Source: Gammaproteobacteria bacterium (lineage in GTDB: Bacteria; Pseudomonadota; Gammaproteobacteria; Pseudomonadales; Pseudohongiellaceae). From it: a stretch of 11,098 nt of DNA. The position numbers and the translations under genes are program-made. The notes under the pieces were generated by a model. The model was given only the letters and a program-made list of their open reading frames with translations. It had not been told where the DNA came from and ran no database searches. Below are positions 1 through 5,673 of this stretch, in pieces. The stretch is taken from assembly GCA_007571115.1 (NCBI GenBank), contig RKSA01000038.1:1-11098 (forward strand), written 5' to 3'. Every line of letters starts with the position of its first letter. Within the stretch, counting starts at the first letter, position 1.

Positions 1-285
1 GACATTCGATGCTCTCAGACCTTCCCGGAAGTTCCCGGATTTCCTCGCGATGCTGCCATCATGCTGCTGTGACAGAAAAATCGCGCAAAAGTTCTTGCCA
101 CCCTTTCCGACCCGCCAATTGTCGCACAATGTGTTGCGCAGTGCCGGTGCCTTTGCCGCCCTGCCTCTGGCGAACCTGGCCGGAAGCTTCCTGTGGTACT
201 GTACGGCGGCGTGGCGATCGATCCGGGCCGCAGCGCGGCTGTTCATGCGCAAGCTATGCAGGCCATACACAGACGACACTCTCCC
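1..285. other. Non-coding region upstream of nadB, probably divergent promoter region
   Basis: I see no gene in this stretch; the open frames across it look like chance frames in GC-rich sequence. It must hold the nadB promoter, but I could not identify a convincing -35/-10 pair. Near the left edge (22-50) are phased repeats of TTCCCGGA, listed separately. In Pseudomonas and Escherichia the gene divergent from nadB is the extracytoplasmic sigma factor (algU/rpoE), so its promoter may begin here with the gene left of base 1. That is inference from known gene order, since no part of such a gene is visible. Confidence 0.6.
22..50. repeat. Phased short direct repeats (TTCCCGGA)
   Basis: TTCCCGGA occurs at 22-29 and again at 32-39, exactly 10 bases apart. 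A weaker copy (TTCC...GA) follows at 41-50. Repeats spaced one helical turn apart often mark the binding site of a regulator that contacts one face of the DNA. On the minus strand the same bases contain GGAACTT (35-29) and GTCTGA (20-15), which are sigma-E-like -35 and -10 words, but at a spacing of 9 rather than about 16. Confidence 0.4.
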
Positions 286-1947
286 ATGACATCTTCGCCC
301 GCTCGAAAGTTCGATCTGCTCATTGTCGGCAGCGGCGCCGCAGGGCTGACGCTGGCGCTGCGCGTGGCGCCTTTTGCCAAGGTCGCGGTGCTGAGCAAGG
401 CAAGTCTCGAGCAAGGCGCAACGTTTTACGCCCAGGGAGGAATCGCTGCGGTGCTCGACGAGCACGACAGCATCGCCTCCCACGTCGAGGACACGATGCA
501 AGTCGGCGCCGGCCTGTGCCATCGGCGCATGGTCGAGCATGTCGTCAGCCACAGCGCCGCAGCGGTCGAATGGCTGCTCGGGCAAGGCGTGCCGTTCAGC
601 ACTAAAGCGGGGGCGCAGCGCGGTCGTGGCGCTGGCAGCGAAGCCGAGCTGCGCTCGCTGCACCTCGCCCAGGAAGGCGCCCACAGCCATCGGCGCATCA
701 TCCATGCCACCGATGCAACGGGCAAGGCGATCTTCCAGACCTTGCGCCAACGCGCCCAGGAACACGCCAATATCGATTTGCTCGAAGGCCAAACCGCCCT
801 CGACCTGGCGATACACGAGGCCGACGGCAGGCGACGTTGCTGCGGCGTCTACGTGCTCGACGACGCAAGCCGCAAGATTGTCGCCCTCGAGGCCAGCTTC
901 GTCGCCCTCGCCACCGGCGGCGCGAGCAAGGCGTATCTTTTCACGACCAACCCGGACAGCGCCAGCGGCGATGGCATCGCCATGGCATGGCGCGCCGGCT
1001 GCCGGGTTGCGAACATGGAATTCAACCAGTTCCATCCGACCTGCCTGTTCCATCCCCACGAACGAAGCTTCCTCATCACCGAGGCGATGCGAGGCGAAGG
1101 CGCGAGGCTCGAACTTGCCGACGGAAGCCGCTTCATGGAACGATTCGACCCACGCGGCGAGCTTGCCTCCCGGGACATCGTCGCCCGCGCCATCGACCAC
1201 GAAACCAAGCGGCTCGGCGAGGATTGCGTGTATCTCGACATTTCCCACCGCCCCGCCAACTTCGTTCGCGAGCGATTTCCCAACATCCACCAACGCTGTC
1301 TCGGTCTCGGCATCGACATCACCCGGGAGCGGATTCCCGTCGTTCCTGCGGCGCATTACACCTGCGGCGGAGTCATCATCAACCGCGCAGGCGAGACCGA
1401 CCTCGAAAACCTTTACGCGGTCGGCGAAACAACTTTTTCCGGCCTGCACGGCGCCAATCGCATCGCGAGCAACTCGCTCACCGAATGTTTCGTCATCGCC
1501 TTCGGCGCTGCGGAATCGATCCGCGCCAGAATCGGCGAGGCCGCTGCTCCGCCGCCCGCGCCCGACTGGCCCGGAGACGCGCGGGCCGAATCCGGCGACG
1601 ACATCCTCGTTTCCCACAACTGGGACGAGTTGCGCCGCTGCATGTGGGACTATGTCGGCATCGTTCGCAGCGACAGCCGCCTCGGGCGCGCCGAGCGGCG
1701 CCTGGCATTGCTGCGCGAGGAAATCCACGAACACTTCCAGCGCTACCGAATCGCCCGGGACATGCTCGAACTGCGCAACCTGACGCTGGTCGCCAGCCTG
1801 ATCGTGCGCAGCGCCAGGGCGCGCAAGGAGAGCCGCGGCCTGCATTTCAACCTCGATCATCGCGGCCTCGCACCACAGGCCCGGGACACCATCCTGCGCC
1901 CCGCCGACCACGCCGACCTGCTCGCCGACGATCAGTCGCTTTCGTGA
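286..1947 (+). CDS. nadB: L-aspartate oxidase
   Basis: A cytoplasmic FAD enzyme that oxidises L-aspartate to iminoaspartate, the first step of de novo NAD synthesis; iminoaspartate is passed to quinolinate synthase NadA. The protein is 553 residues, close to the 540 of E. coli NadB. The N-terminal dinucleotide-binding motif GSGAAGLTLA is at 15-24. Family active-site residues are in place: H250 in MEFNQFHPT, R296 in SRDIVAR and H357 in PAAHYTCGG, each shifted by six from the E. coli H244, R290 and H351. The C-terminal helical region (about 440-530) is complete. The ATG at 286 is chosen because it places the FAD motif as in known NadB; an in-frame GTG at 193 would add 31 residues with no family match. 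No strong Shine-Dalgarno sequence precedes it. The FrdA/SdhA flavoproteins are relatives, but the overall fit to NadB is much better. Its last 16 bases overlap the end of ygfX on the other strand. Confidence 0.96.
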   Translation: MTSSPARKFDLLIVGSGAAGLTLALRVAPFAKVAVLSKASLEQGATFYAQGGIAAVLDEHDSIASHVEDTMQVGAGLCHRRMVEHVVSHSAAAVEWLLGQGVPFSTKAGAQRGRGAGSEAELRSLHLAQEGAHSHRRIIHATDATGKAIFQTLRQRAQEHANIDLLEGQTALDLAIHEADGRRRCCGVYVLDDASRKIVALEASFVALATGGASKAYLFTTNPDSASGDGIAMAWRAGCRVANMEFNQFHPTCLFHPHERSFLITEAMRGEGARLELADGSRFMERFDPRGELASRDIVARAIDHETKRLGEDCVYLDISHRPANFVRERFPNIHQRCLGLGIDITRERIPVVPAAHYTCGGVIINRAGETDLENLYAVGETTFSGLHGANRIASNSLTECFVIAFGAAESIRARIGEAAAPPPAPDWPGDARAESGDDILVSHNWDELRRCMWDYVGIVRSDSRLGRAERRLALLREEIHEHFQRYRIARDMLELRNLTLVASLIVRSARARKESRGLHFNLDHRGLAPQARDTILRPADHADLLADDQSLS

Positions 1948-2363
1948 TAGACCCAGCGGCGCAACCGGCGCAGCTCGTCACCTGGCAGCGAATCGGCGAA
2001 CAGAACCAAGCGGAAGCGGCGCCGCCCCAGCCTGAAAACCGGTTCCCGGGCCTGCCCCCGGAGCGGAAACTCGAGCACGATCAGCCATTGCGAGCAATGC
2101 AATGACCGCGGCGGCCCGGAATCGACCTCGACGCCATCGATTCGCAATATCGCAGCCTTGCCGCGCAGGCGCAGCTCGACACGCTCGCTGTGGCCGCGCA
2201 GAAGCATCGTCTCGCGGCATAGGCTCGCCACGGGCAGCGGCATGAGGCTCAGCTTGAGCCAGCCCGGAGCGCCGCAGTGCAGCAGCGCGACGACCGCCAG
2301 CACGTGCAGAACCAGGCCCACCGCCCAGCGCAGCCTCGAAGGAACGGGTTGAATTCGCAACAT
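1932..2363 (-). CDS. ygfX: YgfX (CptA-like) small inner-membrane protein
   Basis: The protein has 143 residues; the E. coli homologue has about 135. A hydrophobic helix spans about 13-30, and a second, weaker one about 33-49. A basic soluble C-terminal part ends in SLPGDELRRLRRWV, which matches the Leu/Arg-rich end of the YgfX family. E. coli YgfX (CptA) is an inner-membrane protein encoded with SdhE (CptB). It has been described as a toxin affecting cytoskeletal proteins, while other work links the pair to flavinylation and pigment production. The identification rests on position next to sdhE, size and the C-terminal motif. The ATG at 2363 is fixed by an in-frame TAG four codons upstream. 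The gene lies 134 bases downstream of sdhE on the same strand and is probably co-transcribed with it. No clear ribosome-binding site is seen. Confidence 0.82.
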   Translation of the reverse strand: MLRIQPVPSRLRWAVGLVLHVLAVVALLHCGAPGWLKLSLMPLPVASLCRETMLLRGHSERVELRLRGKAAILRIDGVEVDSGPPRSLHCSQWLIVLEFPLRGQAREPVFRLGRRRFRLVLFADSLPGDELRRLRRWVYHESD

Positions 2364-2394
2364 GCGGCAAATCTAGTCGGCGCCCCGGCAAAAG

Positions 2395-2416
2395 CCCGGA
2401 ATCCCGGGATGTTTTT
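2395..2416 (+). terminator. Weak terminator-like hairpin between sdhE and ygfX
   Basis: CCCGG (2395-2399), a four-base loop, CCGGG (2404-2408) and then a run of five T (2412-2416) resemble a short intrinsic terminator reading in the plus direction. It could stop read-through from nadB before it enters sdhE antisense. The stem is only five pairs and three bases separate it from the T run, so function is doubtful. In the minus direction it lacks the T tract and should not block sdhE-ygfX read-through. Confidence 0.25.
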
Positions 2417-2497
2417 CTGGCACTGCGCTTGCTGCGGCATTGCAATGCGGCACGAACGGCCGTTCCAGGCCGAATTCGCCGCGTCGCTTCAGTTGCT

Positions 2498-2794
2498 TCA
2501 ATGGCTCGGGCTCGCATTCGCGGCCCTCTCCTCGTGGTGGGCGAGAATGCGCTCGACGATCGCCTGCAAGTCCCCGGCGTTCTCCTTGCGGATCAGCCAT
2601 CGATACAGATCCTGGTCTTCTTCGGCGAGCAGGCGCCGGTATGCGGCCTGGGCAGCGCCGCCGAGCTTTGGGTAGGCTAGCCGGGCAAAGGGAACGAGCA
2701 GCAGGTCGAGCTCCAGCATTCCCCGGCGGCTGCGCCAGCCGATGATCCGCTCGTTGCCAGGCTCGCTGCCGGGATGGATGTCGCCGCCCTTCAT
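2498..2794 (-). CDS. sdhE: Succinate dehydrogenase FAD assembly factor SdhE
   Basis: A small cytoplasmic protein that promotes covalent attachment of FAD to the SdhA subunit of succinate dehydrogenase (and FrdA in E. coli). It has 98 residues, against 88 in E. coli. The signature RGMLELD is at 24-30; R24, G25 and E28 form the RGxxE motif essential for flavinylation in the E. coli protein. A family-typical helical stretch EEDQDLYRWLIRKENA follows (58-73). The first 12 or so residues have no clear family counterpart, so the true start may lie slightly downstream of the ATG at 2794; no good Shine-Dalgarno sequence settles this. It is the first gene of an sdhE-ygfX unit and is divergent from ygfZ, the arrangement also seen in E. 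coli. Confidence 0.93.
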   Translation of the reverse strand: MKGGDIHPGSEPGNERIIGWRSRRGMLELDLLLVPFARLAYPKLGGAAQAAYRRLLAEEDQDLYRWLIRKENAGDLQAIVERILAHHEERAANASPSH

Positions 2795-2937
2795 CCGCGC
2801 AGGCTCGCACGATGGCGGTTTTTTCGCAAGATCGCGCTACCGGTGCGCTGCCAGCACGAGTTCGTTCCGGCTCGGTTTCGCGCCGCAGGCCGCAGATTGC
2901 TACACTTGCGCTCCACGCTCATTCGAGGAAACTGCCC
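2795..2937. promoter_or_regulatory. Divergent intergenic region sdhE/ygfZ
   Basis: 143 bases between two divergent starts must carry both promoters. On the plus strand TACACT at 2901-2906 could be a -10 element for ygfZ, but no good -35 lies at the right distance. GAGGA at 2925-2929, eight bases before the ATG, is a good ribosome-binding site for ygfZ. I could not place the sdhE promoter. Confidence 0.4.
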
Positions 2938-3897
2938 ATGCCTGTTTGCGCCTTGCCCGGCCACGAGTTTGTCGAGGTGAGCGGCGCCGATTCGCGCAAG
3001 TTCCTGCAAGGCCAGGTGACGTGCAACGTCGAGCAGCTTTCGTCGACGCGGTCGCTTCCCGGCGCCATCTGCAATCTGCAAGGCCGCGTCATCGCCGATT
3101 TCCGCCTCGCCTGGACCGGCGAGGCCTGCCTGCTGCAAACCAATACGGGAATGGCGGACACAATCATCGCCACCCTGGCGCGCTATGCGGTGTTTTCCAA
3201 GGTCGAGCTGCGACGCCTCGAAGCGCCGCTGGCGCTTGGCATCGAGGGCAACGGGCACGATGCCGCCCTGGCGCAGCTTTTCGCGGCAATCCCGCAAGCC
3301 ATCGATGACTGCACGGCCGCAGCGCCGATGTGCCTGCTGCGAATCCCGGGCGAACGGCTCGAGTTGTGGTGCCTCGACAAAGCGATGGCCGCGCCGCTTC
3401 GCGACTTGCTCGGCGAATGGCGCCCTTCGCCGGGCACCAATTGGCATGTTGCGGAAATCGAGGCTGGAGAAGTCCACGTCGGTGCCGCGACGAGCGGAAA
3501 GTACACGCCGCAACTGCTCAACTACGACATTTCCGGAGTGGTCAATTTCAGCAAGGGCTGCTACACCGGCCAGGAAGTCGTGGCGCGGATGCATTTCCGC
3601 GGCAAGGCGAAAAAACGCATGTTCGTGTTTCGCGGCGAGCAGCGATTCACGCCGGAAAGCAGGATCTGCGAGCAAGCTACGGGCGATGCGGCCAAGGGCG
3701 ATGCAGTCAAGGCCGATGCAGTCAAGGGAGAAAAGCCACTCAGCCACGTCAACCGCGACGGCGAAAGCAACCTCGCCCTGGCAATCGCCAACATCGAAAG
3801 AGCCGGACTCGCCGAACCCTTCCACCTCGACGGCAACCCCGACGCACCGCTGCAAGCGACAGCCTCGCGCTACGACCACGTCGCCAACCGCGACTAA
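2938..3897 (+). CDS. ygfZ: YgfZ, folate-binding protein for Fe-S enzyme and tRNA modification maintenance
   Basis: A cytoplasmic tetrahydrofolate-dependent member of the GcvT fold family. In E. coli it is needed for full activity of certain Fe-S enzymes such as MiaB under oxidative stress. The protein has 319 residues (E. coli 326). The diagnostic motif KGCYTGQE is at 206-213 with the functional cysteine at C208. An N-terminal stretch VSGADSRKFLQGQVTCNV (14-31) is typical of the family. The ATG at 2938 is supported by GAGGA eight bases upstream and by alignment of the family N-terminus; a longer in-frame version from 2812 would overlap the sdhE control region. Residues 250-264 are three copies of a five-residue unit (DAAKG, DAVKA, DAVKG), encoded by a 15-base tandem repeat; this looks like a loop expansion in the C-terminal barrel domain. 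The gene is divergent from sdhE, as in E. coli. Confidence 0.94.
   Translation: MPVCALPGHEFVEVSGADSRKFLQGQVTCNVEQLSSTRSLPGAICNLQGRVIADFRLAWTGEACLLQTNTGMADTIIATLARYAVFSKVELRRLEAPLALGIEGNGHDAALAQLFAAIPQAIDDCTAAAPMCLLRIPGERLELWCLDKAMAAPLRDLLGEWRPSPGTNWHVAEIEAGEVHVGAATSGKYTPQLLNYDISGVVNFSKGCYTGQEVVARMHFRGKAKKRMFVFRGEQRFTPESRICEQATGDAAKGDAVKADAVKGEKPLSHVNRDGESNLALAIANIERAGLAEPFHLDGNPDAPLQATASRYDHVANRD
3685..3729 (+). repeat. Three tandem 15-base repeats inside ygfZ
   Basis: Units 3685-3699, 3700-3714 and 3715-3729 are near-identical (GATGCAGTCAAGGSM type; the first has GCGGCC where the others have GCAGTC). Each unit keeps the reading frame and encodes Asp-Ala-(Ala/Val)-Lys-(Gly/Ala). The second and third copies share their first 13 bases, pointing to recent slippage duplication. 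Confidence 0.9.
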
Positions 3898-3934
3898 GCG
3901 ACCGACCGATCATTCACCCAGCGCCGACCAAAAC

Positions 3935-4011
3935 TGGCGTCCCCGGCAGGGGTCGAACCTGCAACCTACGCCTTAGGAGGGCGTCGCGCTATCCAGTTGT
4001 GCCACGGGGAC
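3935..4011 (-). tRNA. tRNA-Arg (anticodon CCT)
   Basis: A complete 77-base cloverleaf reads on the minus strand. The acceptor arms GTCCCCG and CGGGGAC pair fully. The anticodon stem ACGCC/GGCGT closes the loop CTCCTAA, giving anticodon CCT (3975-3977), which reads AGG arginine codons. The T arm is GCAGG-TTCGACC-CCTGC. The discriminator is G, and CCA is encoded at the 3' end (3937-3935). It lies 37 bases past ygfZ on the opposite strand. I see no integrase or second copy of its 3' end, so there is no sign that it serves as an attachment site in this window. Confidence 0.97.
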
Positions 4012-4023
4012 GAAGCGCACCCA

Positions 4024-4053
4024 AGTATAGGCGATACCAGCCTGATCTGGGAA
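4024..4053 (-). promoter_or_regulatory. Probable promoter of tRNA-Arg
   Basis: On the minus strand TATACT (4029-4024) is a good -10 element. TTCCCA (4053-4048) is a four-of-six match to the -35 element, with an 18-base spacer. Transcription would start about six bases before the mature tRNA 5' end. No intrinsic terminator is visible after the tRNA. Confidence 0.5.
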
Positions 4054-4135
4054 TTGGGCGAGGCTCCTCTGCGGCGAAAATCAACTTTTGTTCTTGGCTA
4101 CCGATATAGCAATCAGGATCGGACTGGACATTTCC

Positions 4136-4789
4136 ATGCGACTTTCTTCGAGCCAGCAGCGCATCTTGCATGGCCTGAAGGCCCGGGGTGCGCAATCGGT
4201 GCGGATTCTTTCGCAGCAACTGGAAATGACTCCCATGGGAGTCCGCCATCATCTGGCGGACTTGCAGCGATTTGGCCTGGTGCGGCCGACTCCGGTGGAA
4301 AAGCAGCACCGCGGGCGGCCCGTCTCGCTGTGGAAGCTGACGGGCAAAGGGCATCGCTGGTTCCCCAACGCAGGGTCGGCATTGGCCCGGGAGCTGCTGC
4401 AGGTCGCCGAGGCGTGCTGGGGTGGCGATGGGATCGAGCGTCTGGTCGATGAACGAACGCGGAATGTCGAACAGCGCTATCGCGCTGCGATGCGCGACGC
4501 GGACGACAGCCTGGAGCGGAAAGTCGAGCATCTCGTTGATCTGCGCAGCGAGGACGGCTACATGGCCGAGTTGCGCCTCGCCCCCGACGGCTGGGTGCTC
4601 GCGCAAAACCACTGCCCGATCGAATCCTGCGCGACGAGCTGCCCGCATTTCTGCGAGGCCGAAGCGCGGATGTTCAGCGACTTGCTCGGCGCCGAGGCGG
4701 AAATCCGGCAAACCGCGCACCTGCTTGCCGGAGACCGCCGTTGCGCCTGGCATGTCCGCCGCGTGGCGGCGCAGCAGCGAGCTGCCTGA
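4136..4789 (+). CDS. SufR-like winged-helix transcriptional regulator with cysteine-rich C-terminus
   Basis: A 217-residue DNA-binding protein of the ArsR/DeoR-like group that includes the cyanobacterial Fe-S repressor SufR (COG2345 type). Residues 1-75 form the winged helix: the recognition region is about 23-49 (SQQLEMTPMGVRHHLADLQ), followed by the wing with RGRPVSLWKLT at 59-69. The C-terminal part carries cysteines at 160, 165, 169, 173 and 203 within NHCPIESCATSCPHFCEAE and RRCAWHV. C160 and C173 are separated by 12 residues, as I recall for the first two cluster cysteines of SufR, and C203 matches the last approximately; the third SufR cysteine seems to be Glu here. Binding of a redox-sensitive Fe-S cluster is therefore likely but unproven, and the target is unknown. 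The ATG at 4136 gives the usual family start; an upstream TTG at 4088 is less likely. It converges on trmJ with a 29-base gap. Confidence 0.78.
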   Translation: MRLSSSQQRILHGLKARGAQSVRILSQQLEMTPMGVRHHLADLQRFGLVRPTPVEKQHRGRPVSLWKLTGKGHRWFPNAGSALARELLQVAEACWGGDGIERLVDERTRNVEQRYRAAMRDADDSLERKVEHLVDLRSEDGYMAELRLAPDGWVLAQNHCPIESCATSCPHFCEAEARMFSDLLGAEAEIRQTAHLLAGDRRCAWHVRRVAAQQRAA

Positions 4790-4818
4790 GCACACCCTTT
4801 CTCGGTGCGATTCTTGTT

Positions 4819-5610
4819 TCAGCGCGTTTCTTTCAGCTTGTGCTCGATATGCGTGAGCATTCCGCGCAGAATGTTCATTTCGACGACGTCGGGCTGGATT
4901 CGCGCGAACAGGCGCCGCAGGCGCTGCAAGAGTTGCCGCGGAGATTCGGGGTCGTGGAAATCGAGCGCGACCAGCACCTCTTGCAAATGCTGATGGAATA
5001 GTTCCAGATCGGTGCTGGTCGCCAGCTCGCGATCCCATTGCGGATCGCCATGGCCGACATCGCCTGGGATCTCGGCAAGGGCGGCCTTGCGCAACTCGTA
5101 GCAGAACACCAGCACCGCTGCGGCGAGATTCAGCGAGCCGTACTCCGGGTTGGCGGGAATTCGCGCGTGATAGTGGCAGGACTGCAATTCCTCGTTGCTC
5201 AGGCCAGTGTCCTCGCGGCCGAACACCAGGGCGACGCGATTGCGCACTGCGGCTTGCATCGCGCGCTGTGCGCATTGCGCCGGATCGAGCATCGGCCAGG
5301 GGATCCGCCGGGAGCGAGCGCTCGCGCCAATGACGAGGCCGCAGTCGGCGATCGCCTCGGACAAGGTGCCATGCACTTCGGCGCGCTCGAGCAGATCGAC
5401 GGCCGAAGCGGCGCGACCCACGGCAACGCCGCTGGGGAATTCCTTCGGCTGCACGAGCGCCAGCCTGTGCAGGCCCATGTTCTTCATCGCCCGGGCACTC
5501 GCGCCGATGTTGCCGGGGTGCGAAGTGTTGACGAGCACGATGCGGATCTTGCTGAAATCGGGTTCGGTCACCGGTTCCACGGGCTTCTCGCCAGATTCGG
5601 CCATTGCCAT
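4819..5610 (-). CDS. trmJ: tRNA (cytidine/uridine-2'-O)-methyltransferase TrmJ
   Basis: A cytoplasmic SPOUT-class enzyme that uses S-adenosylmethionine to methylate the ribose at position 32 of several tRNAs. It has 263 residues (E. coli 246). The three SPOUT motifs are clear: NTSHPGNIGASARAMKNMG at 28-46 with the catalytic arginine at R40 (E. coli R23), LVFGREDTGLSNEEL at 128-142, and IPANPEYGSLNLAAAV at 151-166, which form the trefoil knot and cofactor site. The C-terminal helical extension (about 200-263) is the TrmJ-specific part. The first 20 residues are rich in Glu and Pro and extend beyond the E. coli start; a second ATG at 5604 is equally possible. In E. coli trmJ lies next to iscR; here its 3' neighbour is a SufR-like regulator. 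It is divergent from the receptor gene. Confidence 0.95.
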   Translation of the reverse strand: MAMAESGEKPVEPVTEPDFSKIRIVLVNTSHPGNIGASARAMKNMGLHRLALVQPKEFPSGVAVGRAASAVDLLERAEVHGTLSEAIADCGLVIGASARSRRIPWPMLDPAQCAQRAMQAAVRNRVALVFGREDTGLSNEELQSCHYHARIPANPEYGSLNLAAAVLVFCYELRKAALAEIPGDVGHGDPQWDRELATSTDLELFHQHLQEVLVALDFHDPESPRQLLQRLRRLFARIQPDVVEMNILRGMLTHIEHKLKETR

Positions 5611-5637
5611 TTGCGCTGAGTGCGTATAGGATTGCGA

Positions 5638-5646
5638 TGTTATATC
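5638..5646 (+). promoter_or_regulatory. Candidate extended -10 promoter of the TonB receptor gene
   Basis: TG-T-TATATC at 5638-5646 fits an extended -10 element, with no good -35 upstream. Transcription would start near 5653, leaving a leader of about 20 bases. AGGGAG at 5662-5667, six bases before the ATG at 5674, is a strong ribosome-binding site. The same 63-base gap must also carry the trmJ promoter on the minus strand, where I could find only weak elements. Confidence 0.35.
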
Positions 5647-5673
5647 AACTTGCCTTCATCAAGGGAGCGAAGA

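Noticed and set aside
121..140. Imperfect inverted repeat around CGCACAATGTGTTGCG as a regulator site for nadB
   Set aside because: Only about four bases of each arm match, and I cannot tie it to a known NAD-responsive operator.
193..285. Longer nadB start at the GTG at 193
   Set aside because: The extra 31 residues have no family counterpart; the ATG at 286 places the FAD-binding motif at the usual distance from the start.
539..1783. Long plus-strand open frames inside nadB in other frames, including 837-2105
   Set aside because: The compositions (Ser/Ala/Pro- or Arg-rich) are typical of shifted frames, and nadB itself is intact with all active-site residues.
2812..2937. Longer ygfZ start at 2812
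   Set aside because: It would put coding sequence over the divergent control region, and the ATG at 2938 has a good ribosome-binding site and the family N-terminus.
3935..4011. tRNA-Arg as an attachment site for an integrated element
   Set aside because: There is no integrase, no repeat of the tRNA 3' end and no change of gene character nearby; core genes flank it on both sides.
3989..5275. A 428-codon minus-strand open frame
   Set aside because: It runs across the tRNA end, the SufR-like regulator and part of trmJ in a different frame. The translation is Arg/Ala-rich with no recognisable domain.
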